From NCBI GenBank assembly GCA_016702335.1, contig JADJEF010000020.1:310001-374000 (forward strand): DNA of 64,000 nt. The letters run 5' to 3'. Shown piece after piece: positions 21,605-30,637 of this stretch (the first letter of the stretch is position 1; each line of letters begins with the position of its first letter). Below the pieces are notes generated by a model. The model ran no database searches, was not told the DNA's origin, and worked only from the letters and a program-made list of their open reading frames with translations. The stretch comes from Rhodocyclaceae bacterium. Its GTDB lineage: Bacteria > Pseudomonadota > Gammaproteobacteria > Burkholderiales > Rhodocyclaceae. Both the position numbers and the translations under genes were made by a program.

Positions 21605-22900
21605 TCACTCCTTCAGCAACACCACGCGCGTTCGGCGCAGCCCCCACCAGACCAAGACCGCAATACCGGGGATGCTCAGGGCAGTGACGAGATCGGCACT
21701 GACGGCAAGCCCGACGGCATGCAAGCCCTCGGCCATGTAGTGCACCAACTGTGAGCCATAGTAGGTGATGGCGACCACCGACAAGCCTTCGACCGTCTCC
21801 TGCAAGTGCAGTTGAACCCTTGCCCGGCGATTCATTTGCACCAGCAGTTCTTGATTCTGGCGCTCCAGCGATATCTCCACCCGCGTGCGCAGCAGTTGCG
21901 AGTTGCGCGCAATTCGCTCCGAGAGGTCCTCTTGCCGGCTCGCCATGGCATCACACATGGCCATCGGCGGCATCAAGCGCCGGTCCATGAATTCGCGCAA
22001 AGGGGGAAAGCCGGTCACCCGCTGCTCGCGCAATTCGGCGATACGTTGCAGCACAATGGCCAGGTAAGCACGGCAGGCACCGAAGCGAAACGCCGTGCGC
22101 GCGAGCGAATGCTCGACCTCCGCCGCAAGCACCGACAACTGATCGAGCACCGATTCCTCTGCACCGGTCGAGCGGGCACTCCCGATACCATCCATCAAGG
22201 TCGCCAGGTGGTCTTCCGAGCGGCGCAGCCAAGGGGCCATGGCTTTGGCTGTCGGCAAGCCCAGAAGCGCCAAAAGCCGGTAGGTTTCGATCTCCCAAAT
22301 GCGTTGCACGGTCCGGCCAGCTTGTCGCGGCGTCATGCCCCGGTCGAGCAGCAGGAAATGCGTTTCATCACTCGTGGCACGAAAATCAGTGATCAGGCAG
22401 GCGCGTCCATCCACAATCGAAGACACAACAATTTGCTCACCCGCGCGTGAATGCGCTGCCGCCGCAGACTCCGGGGTCATTGTGGCATCCATGGAATGAT
22501 CGATACGCATGGCCACAAGGCACTCACCCGGCCGCGCCCAGCACCACGCCATGATGAGCTTTTCGATCTCGGTGTCGTCAGCGCTCTCAAATGGCGAAAA
22601 CACGGTGTAGCTGGAAAACTCCGTGTGCAGTTCCCAGCGCAAGGTGTGACCCGCTCGCTCCAAGAGCCGATACGCGTCAGAGCATTAGCGCAACACCCAG
22701 CCGGACTCGCTCACCAGACGGTCAAGTGGCTCCAGCTCCTCACCAGCACTCGTCTCGCGATGCAAAAAAGCATAGTGACGGATGCGCGTCGCCCGGGTCA
22801 GCGGGCGCGGGGGGCGTGCGTGGAACTCGGCGTCAAGCGAGGCACGCAGGGACGTAAATCCGGAGGGCGAGCAGTCAGAAGGCATGCAGGAAGTATCCAT
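21605..22900 (-). pseudogene. DUF3422 family membrane protein, interrupted by one in-frame stop
   Basis: Two collinear segments in the same frame make up one DUF3422 protein. The N-terminal part starts at ATG 22900 (LDAEFHARPPRPLTRATRIRH is the family N-terminus) and ends at a TAA at 22687-22685. The rest resumes 8 codons later (LRWELHTEFSSYTVF) and runs to 21605, with two C-terminal hydrophobic segments (GLSVVAITYYGSQLVHYM; ALSIPGIAVLVWWGL). No frameshift is needed: a single CAA-to-TAA change would explain the break. It may be a recent pseudogene, a sequencing error, or two products starting at 22900 and at the TTG at 22663. Confidence 0.8.
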
Positions 22901-22997
22901 GAGGGAAGCCAGCGGGTCAACGCACGTTCACGCGCACGCTCACGCGCGATTGATTGCGTGGGGCACTTGCGCTTCAGCCTTGCGGGAAGCGCTATTC

Positions 22998-23024
22998 CCA
23001 AGTCGGCGCTGGTGGGACGGCGAT
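22998..23024 (+). repeat. Dispersed 29-bp repeat, copy 3
   Basis: CCCAAGTCGGCGCTGGT, triplet GGG, then ACGGCGAT, with one base missing at the left end. It lies about 90 bp upstream of the MoxR-family gene, in the same orientation. Confidence 0.85.
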
Positions 23025-23111
23025 TGGCTGCCAGGGGCTGCTATGGGCGACGCGGAGCGACGCACAGCGCCAATATGGGGCGATAATTAAGCCATCCCAA
23101 CGGAGTACATC

Positions 23112-23960
23112 ATGAACAAGCGCTTTCAAGGCACCGAAAACTACGTCGCGACCCCCGACCTGATGCTGGCGGTCAATGCGGCCATTACCCTGCAACGCCC
23201 GCTCTTGATCAAGGGCGAACCCGGCACCGGAAAAACCATGCTGGCCGAGGAAGTGGCGGCTGCGCTGAACATGCCGCTGATCCAGTGGCACATCAAGTCA
23301 ACCACCAAAGCCCAGCAAGGTCTTTACGAATACGATGCCGTGTCGCGCCTGCGCGATTCGCAGCTGGGTGATTCCAAGGTCAAGGACATTGCCAACTACA
23401 TCGTCAAGGGCGTGCTCTGGCAGGCGTTCGAACAGACCGAGCCGGGGGTGGTCCTGATCGATGAAATAGACAAGGCCGACATCGAGTTCCCCAATGACCT
23501 GCTCCGCGAACTCGACCGCATGGAGTTTCATGTCTACGAGACCCGCGAGACCATACGCGCCGTTAAGCGCCCGCTGGTGATCATTACCTCGAACAACGAG
23601 AAGGAACTCCCCGACGCCTTCCTGCGCCGTTGCTTCTTTCACTACATCAAGTTCCCCGATCGCGACACCATGGCGCAGATCGTGAATGTGCACTACCCGA
23701 CACTGAAGAAGGATTTGCTCAAGGAAGCGCTGGAAGTGTTCTTCGGCCTGCGCGACGTTCCCGGCCTGAAGAAAAAGCCCTCGACCTCGGAATTGATTGA
23801 CTGGCTGAAGCTGCTGGTCGCCGAAGACATTCCGCCGGAGGCTCTGCGCAGCAAGGACCAGAAAGTGTCAGTGCCACCGCTGCACGGCGCGCTGCTCAAG
23901 AACGAGCAGGATGTGCATCTGTTCGAGCGACTGGTATTCATGGCCCGCAACAACCGCTAA
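23112..23960 (+). CDS. MoxR-family AAA+ ATPase
   Basis: 282 residues. Walker A is GEPGTGKTM (about 36-44), Walker B is VVLIDEIDKAD (about 113-123), sensor 1 is IITSNNEKELPDAFLRRC with the arginine finger region. MoxR ATPases work with a VWA-domain partner as chaperones that insert cofactors or mature protein complexes. The partner gene follows after 9 nt. The protein lacks the C-terminal lid length of some MoxR types but is otherwise complete. Confidence 0.9.
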   Translation: MNKRFQGTENYVATPDLMLAVNAAITLQRPLLIKGEPGTGKTMLAEEVAAALNMPLIQWHIKSTTKAQQGLYEYDAVSRLRDSQLGDSKVKDIANYIVKGVLWQAFEQTEPGVVLIDEIDKADIEFPNDLLRELDRMEFHVYETRETIRAVKRPLVIITSNNEKELPDAFLRRCFFHYIKFPDRDTMAQIVNVHYPTLKKDLLKEALEVFFGLRDVPGLKKKPSTSELIDWLKLLVAEDIPPEALRSKDQKVSVPPLHGALLKNEQDVHLFERLVFMARNNR

Positions 23961-23969
23961 ATCCTCGCC

Positions 23970-25142
23970 GTGCTGATCGACTTCTTCCTCCACCTCAAGG
24001 CCAAGAAACTGCCCGTGTCGACACGGGAGTACCTGACCTTGCTGGAAGCCATGAAGGCCGGCGTGATCGGTCACTCGATTGACGACTTCTACTTCCTCGC
24101 CCGCACCAGCCTGGTCAAGGACGAAACGAACTACGACAAATTCGACCAGGCCTTCGGTGAATACTTCAAGGGCGTGCAGGCAATTCCCGGACTCGAAGCC
24201 GATATCCCCGAAGACTGGCTCAAGGCCATGATGAAGAAGCACCTCACGCCCGAGGAGCGCGCCAAGCTGGAAAAGATGGGCTGGGACAAGCTCATGGAAG
24301 AATTCAAGAAACGCCTCGAAGAGCAGAAAAAGCGTCACGAGGGCGGCAACAAGTGGATAGGTACTGGCGGCACCAGCCCCTTTGGCAATGGCGGCACCAA
24401 CCCGGAAGGCATACGCATCGGCGGCCCCTCGGCGGGCAACCGCACCGCGGTCAAAGTCTGGGAAAACCGCGAGTACCGCAATCTCGATGACCACATCGAA
24501 CTGGGCACGCGCAACATCAAGGTGGCCCTGCGCCGGCTACGCCGCTTTGCCCGCGAAGGCGCGCAAGATGAACTCGATCTCGACAATACCATCGCCGGCA
24601 CCGCACGCAACGCCGGCTGGCTCGATATCAAGATGCGTCCCGAGCGCCACAACAAGGTCAAGGTGCTGCTCTTCCTCGACATTGGCGGCTCGATGGACGA
24701 CCACATCAAGGTCTGCGAGGAGCTGTTTTCGGCGGCCAAGACCGAGTTCAAACATCTCGAACACTTCTACTTCCACAACTGCCTCTACGACTACGTATGG
24801 AAGGACAACTACCGCCGGCACAACGAGCGCACCAACGTCTGGGATTTGCTGCACAAGTACGGCGAAGACTACAAAGTAATTTTTGTCGGCGACGCCACCA
24901 TGAGCCCTTACGAGGTACTCCAGCCCGGTGGTTCAGTGGAATACAGCAACGAAGAGGCCGGCGCCACCTGGCTGCAGCGGGTGCTTGACACCTGGCCGCA
25001 CGCCATCTGGCTGAATCCTGAACCGGAGCGTCTTTGGGAATATCGTCACTCGATCGACATCATTCGTACAATCTTTGGCAACCGCATGTTCCCGCTGACG
25101 CTCGATGGTCTGGCGAGAGGGATGCGTGAGCTTAATAAGTAA
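23970..25142 (+). CDS. VWA-domain (CoxE-like) partner of the MoxR ATPase
   Basis: 390 residues from a GTG start. The N-terminal half is helical and charged (KKHLTPEERAKLEKMGWDKLMEEFKK...). The C-terminal half is a von Willebrand A-like domain with the degenerate metal site LFLDIGGSMDDH, where the canonical DxSxS reads DIGGS, followed by TMSPYE for the downstream loop. The pair is typical of MoxR-VWA chaperone systems. The client is unknown; the two genes just downstream are the best local candidates. Confidence 0.85.
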   Translation: MLIDFFLHLKAKKLPVSTREYLTLLEAMKAGVIGHSIDDFYFLARTSLVKDETNYDKFDQAFGEYFKGVQAIPGLEADIPEDWLKAMMKKHLTPEERAKLEKMGWDKLMEEFKKRLEEQKKRHEGGNKWIGTGGTSPFGNGGTNPEGIRIGGPSAGNRTAVKVWENREYRNLDDHIELGTRNIKVALRRLRRFAREGAQDELDLDNTIAGTARNAGWLDIKMRPERHNKVKVLLFLDIGGSMDDHIKVCEELFSAAKTEFKHLEHFYFHNCLYDYVWKDNYRRHNERTNVWDLLHKYGEDYKVIFVGDATMSPYEVLQPGGSVEYSNEEAGATWLQRVLDTWPHAIWLNPEPERLWEYRHSIDIIRTIFGNRMFPLTLDGLARGMRELNK

Positions 25143-25167
25143 AACAATTACAGGGGAGGTGCGTCGA

Positions 25168-25617
25168 ATGAAGCCCATTCTCGACGAAGGCTATTTCAAG
25201 CTGTACATCAAGGGCGACGTACTCACCGTCGCGCTTGAAAACACAGACGACATGCCAAGCATCAACTACCACGCCATGACGCGTCTGTTTGTCGCCATTC
25301 AGGAAGAACTCGGTAAGCGGGGGCTGACGGAAGCGGGCTGGTATGTGCTTTACGATTTTTCTGCCGTCACTCAGTACGAGATGACCGCGGCCACTGCCTT
25401 CGCCAACTTTTTTCGCTGGGGCAAGCGCAACGGGCGACGCAAAGCTGCTCACATTTTCCCGGCTGCGCGCAAAGAAGGCGAAGTCTCGTTGGTCAAGCGC
25501 ATGGTGCTTGGCCTCGTCGCCCAGGTTGCCAAAGTGGAAAACGACCACTACACCGCCGCCGATTCCAAAGACGCCATGCGCTGGTTCAAAGAGATGCGCG
25601 ACGATGAAAAGCACTGA
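25168..25617 (+). CDS. Unknown small protein, STAS-like fold possible
   Basis: 149 residues, start at 25168 after GGGGAGGT. It opens with alternating strands (GYFKLYIKGDVLTVALEN) and helices and contains WYVLYDFSAVTQYEMTAATAFA, reminiscent of SpoIIAA/STAS-like proteins in which a strand is followed by a helix carrying the regulated site. No signal peptide. The last 14 bases overlap the start of the FecR-like gene. Family assignment is a guess; function unknown. Confidence 0.6.
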   Translation: MKPILDEGYFKLYIKGDVLTVALENTDDMPSINYHAMTRLFVAIQEELGKRGLTEAGWYVLYDFSAVTQYEMTAATAFANFFRWGKRNGRRKAAHIFPAARKEGEVSLVKRMVLGLVAQVAKVENDHYTAADSKDAMRWFKEMRDDEKH

Positions 25618-26395
25618 ACGTCGCCGCTGGCTCAAGCAGGTGGCCGTGCTGGCCGCCATCACCCCGGGAGGCATTGTCGGGGTGGTACGAGAGGCACTTT
25701 CGGCAGGCAATGCGCCCATCGCTGCCGGGGTGCAGCGCATCAAGGGCGAGGTGTCAATCAACGGCAAGCCGGCGCTTCAAGGCATGCTGGTCGCTGCCGG
25801 CGATACCGTGCGCACCGGACCGGGGGCTGAAATCGTTTATGTCATCGGGCAAGATGCCTTTTTGCAGCGCGATAACTCCGTTGTCAGCTTCGGCGTCGAC
25901 GCCGCGCAAAATTTGATGCGTGTCGTCTCCGGAAAAATTCTCTCGGTCTTCGGAAAGGGACCGCGCACCATCAAGACCAGTACGGCGACGTTCGGCATTC
26001 GCGGCACCGGGTGTTACATCGAAGACACCCCAGCCGGGCAGGCCCAACAGGGCTTCCCTTCGGTTGTCGGCGCTGGCGAGACGGCGATGCCGACAGGCCA
26101 GAGCCGGCCCGAAGAGGCGACGGCGATCAAGGCGGCAAACGGGCCCGCATCGAGCACCTACTTCTGCCTGTGCTATGGCGAAGTGGAACTCATACCCACC
26201 GCCGCACCCCACGAAAAAACCATCTACCGCACCCGGCACCACGAAAAACCGCTCACGATCTCCGATGATATGAGCATGCCGACCATGATGGCACCGGCAA
26301 AAGTCATCAATCACACTGACATGGAGCTCACGCTGCTCGAATCCCTGGTGGGCCGAAATCCCCCATTCGCGGGACGCCAAGGGAAATACTATTGA
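25604..26395 (+). CDS. FecR-domain periplasmic protein with repeat-derived insert
   Basis: 263 residues. A twin-arginine-like start (ERRRWLKQVAVLAAITPGG) suggests export. Residues about 40-140 are a FecR domain (VQRIKGEVSINGKPALQGMLVAAGDTVRTGPGAE, then STATFGIRGTGCYIE). FecR-like proteins usually pass straight from GTGCYIE to a YFCLCYG strand; here about 40 residues intervene, and they contain VGAGETAM (155-162), encoded by a copy of the dispersed 29-bp repeat. It overlaps the preceding gene by 14 nt and probably belongs to the MoxR-VWA operon. Confidence 0.8.
   Translation: MKSTERRRWLKQVAVLAAITPGGIVGVVREALSAGNAPIAAGVQRIKGEVSINGKPALQGMLVAAGDTVRTGPGAEIVYVIGQDAFLQRDNSVVSFGVDAAQNLMRVVSGKILSVFGKGPRTIKTSTATFGIRGTGCYIEDTPAGQAQQGFPSVVGAGETAMPTGQSRPEEATAIKAANGPASSTYFCLCYGEVELIPTAAPHEKTIYRTRHHEKPLTISDDMSMPTMMAPAKVINHTDMELTLLESLVGRNPPFAGRQGKYY
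26060..26088 (+). repeat. Dispersed repeat, copy 4, inside the FecR-like gene
   Basis: GTCGGCGCTGGC, triplet GAG, then ACGGCGAT are conserved (26066-26088); the left end is diverged. It is in frame and codes VGAGETAM in the sense direction. The left-end divergence makes this the least certain of the intragenic copies. Confidence 0.65.
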
Positions 26396-26413
26396 TCTGC
26401 AGCCGGCCCGGCT

Positions 26414-26437
26414 GCCGACCGTCTGCCGCCGGTCGGC
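26414..26437. terminator. Hairpin after the FecR-like gene
   Basis: GCCGACCG and CGGTCGGC pair perfectly around an 8-nt loop, 18 bp after the stop codon. There is no clear T-run, so it is a stable 3' hairpin more than a classical terminator. The remaining sequence up to 26594 holds no gene. Confidence 0.4.
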
Positions 26438-26594
26438 GCAGTAACCCTCTGCGGGTAGCATGGCGCGGGCTGTAATCGCCAACAACGGTATCGTCCAAAT
26501 TTTTTTATAAGGCTGGTGCAGCCCATGGGAACAATTTGCGCTAGCATTTCCAGCACGTTGTTCCACACCGTCATCCCTCACGAAAGGATTTCCC

Positions 26595-27335
26595 ATGCGC
26601 CCAATGCTGATCGCCGCCGCCGTGCTCTGCTCAACCTGTGCCCTTGCCGAGCCTGTTTCGCTTGTGTCAGGCGACGACTACGCGCCTTATGCCGACCGCA
26701 AACTACCTGAGGGCGGGATGACCACGGAAATCGTCAGCAAGGCATTTGCCGCCGTCAAGCAAGAAGTCAAGGTTGCCTGGCTTCCCTGGGCGCGCGGTTT
26801 TGACGAAGCCAAAAATGGCACCTACGCCGGCACCTTTCCTTACCTCAAGAACGCCGAGCGCGAGCGCGACTTTTTGTACTCAAACCTGCTGATCAAGTTG
26901 CAGGATCGCGCTTTCGTCAAGGCGGGCAATGCGGGCAAATTCGATTTCAGCAAGCCTGAAAGCCTCGCTGGCACAAAGATTTGCCTGCCCTTGGGCTGGG
27001 CGACCACGCCCAAACTGGCAGAGATGCTGAAGAGCGAGAAAATCAAGAAGGAATCACCCAAGGATATCTCCACCTGCGTGAAGATGGTGGCAAACGACCG
27101 CGCGGACTATTTTGTCAGCGACGAGGCGCAGGGGCTGGCAGCGCTCGAAACTGGCGGTGTACCAAAAGGCTCAGTGGTGATGCTCGATGCGGTTCTGGCC
27201 GACAACTCGCTGTTCCTCATTGCCGGCAAGTCACTGCCCGGCAGCAAGGACCTGATCGTCAGCTTCAACAAGGGAATGGAAATTATCCAGAAAGACGGAA
27301 CCTACGCAAAAATCGTGAAGGCACATTCGAAGTAG
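26595..27335 (+). CDS. Periplasmic amino-acid-type solute-binding protein (SBP family 3)
   Basis: 246 residues with a signal peptide (MLIAAAVLCSTCALA). The mature protein follows the bacterial solute-binding family 3 pattern: VSLVSGDDYAPYADRKLPEGGMTTEIVSKAF, YLKNAERERDFLYSN, LAGTKICLPLGW, and a C-terminal NKGMEIIQKDGTYAKIVKAHSK. No permease or ATPase gene is adjacent, so it is an orphan binding protein, or its transporter is encoded elsewhere. GAAAGGA precedes the ATG. Ligand unknown. Confidence 0.85.
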   Translation: MRPMLIAAAVLCSTCALAEPVSLVSGDDYAPYADRKLPEGGMTTEIVSKAFAAVKQEVKVAWLPWARGFDEAKNGTYAGTFPYLKNAERERDFLYSNLLIKLQDRAFVKAGNAGKFDFSKPESLAGTKICLPLGWATTPKLAEMLKSEKIKKESPKDISTCVKMVANDRADYFVSDEAQGLAALETGGVPKGSVVMLDAVLADNSLFLIAGKSLPGSKDLIVSFNKGMEIIQKDGTYAKIVKAHSK

Positions 27336-27484
27336 TCCGCCAGTCCATGCGTGACGTTACTCGGGAGTGAGATTTTGGCAGATGAGGCAATTCGGTCTGA
27401 ATCAAGTTCATGTCGTTAGTGACACACGAAGTATCGTTGAGGCAAGCGCGGTGACGTTGCAGGCACTACGTTAAGGTGGGCGCG

Positions 27485-27871
27485 ATGAGCGGGTTTGATA
27501 TGTGGATCGAACGTATCACCTCGACACCCTGGCTGGGTGCCGCACTTATCGGCATCATTGCACTGATGCTGTTTGTGCGTCGTAACGTCGGCGAAAGCAA
27601 GGTCAAAGTCATGGGGGTGCCGGAAAATACGGCGGCATCGGCTTCGGCCCCCCGGCTCGCCGAAGCCAGTGAAGACAGTCTGGATCTTGGTGACATCATC
27701 GAGATCACCAAAGCCTTCACCCGCCTTGATGGCGGCCAGCGAAAGTCGCTGCTGGCGCACATTGAGCGCGGCAACAAGATTGAGGCCATCAAGGAACTGC
27801 GCGAAATCTCCGGCTTGGGCCTGAAAGAAGCCAAGGACGTCGTCGATGCGCTTGCCTCCCGCAAACGTTAA
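27485..27871 (+). CDS. Membrane-anchored protein with ribosomal L7/L12 C-terminal-like domain
   Basis: 128 residues from ATG 27485, preceded by AAGGTGGG. One N-terminal membrane segment (WLGAALIGIIALMLFV) is followed by a linker and a C-terminal domain (LLAHIERGNKIEAIKELREISGLGLKEAKDVVDALA) that closely follows the fold of the L7/L12 factor-binding domain (GLKEAK-VV). It is not ribosomal protein L7/L12 itself. Function unknown; the domain may bind a translation factor or partner at the membrane. Confidence 0.8.
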   Translation: MSGFDMWIERITSTPWLGAALIGIIALMLFVRRNVGESKVKVMGVPENTAASASAPRLAEASEDSLDLGDIIEITKAFTRLDGGQRKSLLAHIERGNKIEAIKELREISGLGLKEAKDVVDALASRKR

Positions 27872-27923
27872 AACACGCGCCCCGCGCCTATGAGAGCAGC
27901 CAGGTAGCCGGGACGAGGCGCAA

Positions 27924-27952
27924 ATCGCCGTCCCACCAGCGCCGACTTGGGG
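27924..27952 (-). repeat. Dispersed 29-bp repeat, copy 5
   Basis: Minus-strand reading: CCCCAAGTCGGCGCTGGT, triplet GGG, then ACGGCGAT. It lies between the convergent L7/L12-like and FabG4-like genes. A second shared string, GCCGGGACGAGGC, lies next to it (27908) and recurs near copies 6 and 7 (34546). Confidence 0.85.
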
Positions 27953-27970
27953 AAACCACCGGAAACCTGC

Positions 27971-29320
27971 TTACGCCCCCACTACCGATTGCCCGCACAC
28001 CCGCAGCGTCTGCCCCGTGACGCCGACCGCATCGGGGCAGGCGAGAAAGCAAATCGCCTCGGCGACATCCTCGGGTTGCCCGCCTTGTGACAGCGAGTTC
28101 AATCGCCGACCCACTTCGCGCATCATCATCGGAATCTTGGCCGTCATTGGCGTTTCGATAAAGCCCGGCGCGATGGCATTGACGGTAATGCCGCGCGCAG
28201 CCAGTTGCGGTGCGCGCGCCGCAACATAGCCGATCAGCGCGGCTTTGGTCGCGGCATAGTTGCTCTGCCCGTAGTTGCCGGCCACCCCGCTGATCGACGA
28301 CAGGCAAATCTCGCGTCCCTCGTCACGGATCAGGCCTTTGGTATCCAGTTCCCTATCGACCGCCACAATGGCCTGCAGATTGACGGCGATCACCTGATCC
28401 CACAGTTCCGGCTTCATGTTGGCCAGGGTCTTGTCGCGGGTAATGCCGGCGTTATGCACCACAACATCGACGCCCCCGAATTTACCGGTCAGAAACTCGC
28501 TCAGGTCACCGGCAGCACCCGTGACATCGAGAACCAGTGGCGTGCCACCAATGCGCAGCGCCAGCTCATACAGCGGATCACGGGCGGGCGCGACATCGAG
28601 GCAGACCACCTTGGCACCCTCGCCGGCGAGGCGCGTCGCCACAGCGGCACCGATACCACGCGCGGCCCCAGTCACCAGCGCTACTTTGCCGGCCAGTCGC
28701 TGCATCGCCGGCAGGTCGGACGGCGCCGCCGCGTCGCCGGTGACACGCAGGACCTGTCCGGTCACATAGGCGCAGCCATCGCCGCAAAAGAAACGCAAGG
28801 GTCCCTGCAGCCGATCGACGGCCGAACGCGATACATAGATGAGGTTAGCGGTCGCCCCGCGCTTTCCTACTTCTTTGGCCAGTGAGCGGACAAACCCCTC
28901 AACCCCGCGTGCCACCGCCGCACCGACCGGATCAGCCTGCTCGGCAGGCATAGCCGCGAGCACGACGATACGGGCGCAACGGTCAAGACGGCGCAGCACC
29001 GGGTTGAAGGCCTCGTAAAGCAGACGCAGGCTTTCCGGAGTGGCGCAACCCGTAGCATCGAGCACCACGCAGTTCAGGCGCAGGCTTTCATCGGCAGGCA
29101 GGGCCTCCAGAGGCTTGGCCCCGAGGGCACGCAGCGCACTTTTGACGGCCGACTGCGCAAAGCCACCTGCGCCCCCCCCCGCGAGCACCACCGCGCCGGA
29201 CAAGGGCGCGACGCCATCCGTGCCACCGCGGCGCAGTTCCACCGGCGCCGGCAAGCCCAGCGCGCGGATGAGATTGGCCGTCGTTTTGTCGTTAGCCAGA
29301 CGAACGAGATAGTCACTCAT
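27971..29320 (-). CDS. High-molecular-weight 3-oxoacyl-ACP/CoA reductase (FabG4-like)
   Basis: 449 residues, almost twice a standard FabG. The C-terminal half is a complete SDR: cofactor loop TGAARGIGAAVA, NAGITRDKTL, catalytic SSISGVAGNYGQSNYAATKAA (Ser, Tyr, Lys), then PGFIETPMTA. The N-terminal half (about 1-205) is a degenerate Rossmann-like domain without a full cofactor motif, as in mycobacterial FabG4, which prefers NADH. It is 6 nt downstream of the thiolase gene, so the pair probably handles 3-ketoacyl-CoA in fatty-acid or short-chain acyl metabolism. Confidence 0.88.
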   Translation of the reverse strand: MSDYLVRLANDKTTANLIRALGLPAPVELRRGGTDGVAPLSGAVVLAGGGAGGFAQSAVKSALRALGAKPLEALPADESLRLNCVVLDATGCATPESLRLLYEAFNPVLRRLDRCARIVVLAAMPAEQADPVGAAVARGVEGFVRSLAKEVGKRGATANLIYVSRSAVDRLQGPLRFFCGDGCAYVTGQVLRVTGDAAAPSDLPAMQRLAGKVALVTGAARGIGAAVATRLAGEGAKVVCLDVAPARDPLYELALRIGGTPLVLDVTGAAGDLSEFLTGKFGGVDVVVHNAGITRDKTLANMKPELWDQVIAVNLQAIVAVDRELDTKGLIRDEGREICLSSISGVAGNYGQSNYAATKAALIGYVAARAPQLAARGITVNAIAPGFIETPMTAKIPMMMREVGRRLNSLSQGGQPEDVAEAICFLACPDAVGVTGQTLRVCGQSVVGA

Positions 29321-29326
29321 GGTGGT

Positions 29327-30610
29327 TCAGCGCTCCAGAATGGCCGTGACACCTTGTCCGCCAGCGGCGCAGATCGAGATCAGACCGCGGCCACTGCCTT
29401 TTTCGCTGAGCAATTTGGCCAGCGTGCCGACGACCCGACCTCCGGTCGCGGCGAATGGGTGGCCGGCGGCAATGCTGCTGCCGAGCACATTGAGCTTCTT
29501 GCGGTCGATCTTGCCCAGCGCCCCAGGCAAACCCAGCTGCGTCTTGCAGTATGTAGCCGACTCCCACACCGCAAGGGTGGACAACACCACGGCGGCGAAG
29601 GCTTCGTGAATTTCATAGTAGTCAAAATCCTGCAGGCTCAAGCCGCGCCGGGCCAGCATGCGTGGAATGGCATATGCCGGTGCCATGAGCAGGCCCTCGC
29701 GCTCATCGATGAAATCGACCGCCGCCACTTCGGCATCGGTCAGATAGGCGAGTATCGGCAAACCGCGTGCCTTCGCCCACTCTTCCGAGGCCAGCAGCAC
29801 GGCCGAGGCACCGTCGGTCAACGGGGACGCATTGGCGGCCGTGATCGTGCCGTCCTTCTTGTCGAAGGCCGGCTTCAGCGAGGCCATTTTCGCCAAGGTC
29901 GAATCAGGCCGCAGATTGTTGTCGCGCTTAAGGCCTTGGTAGGGCATGACCAGGTCATCAAAAAAACCCTTGTCATACGCCTTGCCAAGATTCTGGTGAC
30001 TGGCCAGCGCCAGCTTGTCTTGCGCTTCGCGCGTGATGCCCAGTCGCTTGGCAGTGATCTCGGCATGCTGGCCCATCGACTTGCCGCTGCGCGGCTCGGA
30101 ATTGGCAGGCAGCTTGGGCAACAGCAGTTTGGGGTTGAGCAGACGCGTGGCGATCTTGAGCTTGTCGGTATTGGTCTTGGCGGTGTTCAGATCCATGAGC
30201 ATGCGCTGCATGCCACGACTGACTTCAATGGGCGCGTCCGACGTGGTGTCGCTACCGCAGGCGATGCCGCAGTCGATCTGGCCCAGCGCAATCTTGTTGG
30301 CGACCAGAATCGCCGCCTCCAGCCCGGTGCCACACGCCTGCTGAATGTCGTAGGCCGGGGTGAGCGGACTCAAGCCGGAACTGAGCACACATTCACGGAC
30401 CAAATTCCAGTCGCTCGAATGCTTCATCACCGCACCGCCTGCCACCTCGCCCAGACGCTCGCCTTCCAGACGACACTTTTCGACCAGCCCGCGCAGGGTA
30501 TCGGTGAGCATGGTCTTGTTCGAGAGCTTGGCGTACGCCGTGCCCGAGCGCGCGAAGGGCGTTCGGTTGGCGGCAACGATGGCGACACGACGGGGCTTGC
30601 CTGTAAGCAT
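29327..30610 (-). CDS. Acetyl-CoA acyltransferase (thiolase, FadI-like)
   Basis: 427 residues. Thiolase catalytic residues are all visible: nucleophilic Cys93 in QQACGTGLEAA, His in YEIHEAFAAV, and the second Cys in SICAAGGQG. It makes or cleaves 3-ketoacyl-CoA. GGAGAA precedes the ATG. It forms a two-gene unit with the FabG4-like reductase, an association also seen in actinobacterial and proteobacterial lipid operons. Direction of flux cannot be told from the sequence. Confidence 0.9.
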   Translation of the reverse strand: MLTGKPRRVAIVAANRTPFARSGTAYAKLSNKTMLTDTLRGLVEKCRLEGERLGEVAGGAVMKHSSDWNLVRECVLSSGLSPLTPAYDIQQACGTGLEAAILVANKIALGQIDCGIACGSDTTSDAPIEVSRGMQRMLMDLNTAKTNTDKLKIATRLLNPKLLLPKLPANSEPRSGKSMGQHAEITAKRLGITREAQDKLALASHQNLGKAYDKGFFDDLVMPYQGLKRDNNLRPDSTLAKMASLKPAFDKKDGTITAANASPLTDGASAVLLASEEWAKARGLPILAYLTDAEVAAVDFIDEREGLLMAPAYAIPRMLARRGLSLQDFDYYEIHEAFAAVVLSTLAVWESATYCKTQLGLPGALGKIDRKKLNVLGSSIAAGHPFAATGGRVVGTLAKLLSEKGSGRGLISICAAGGQGVTAILER

Positions 30611-30637
30611 GAGGAATTCTCCTGATTAAATAATTTA

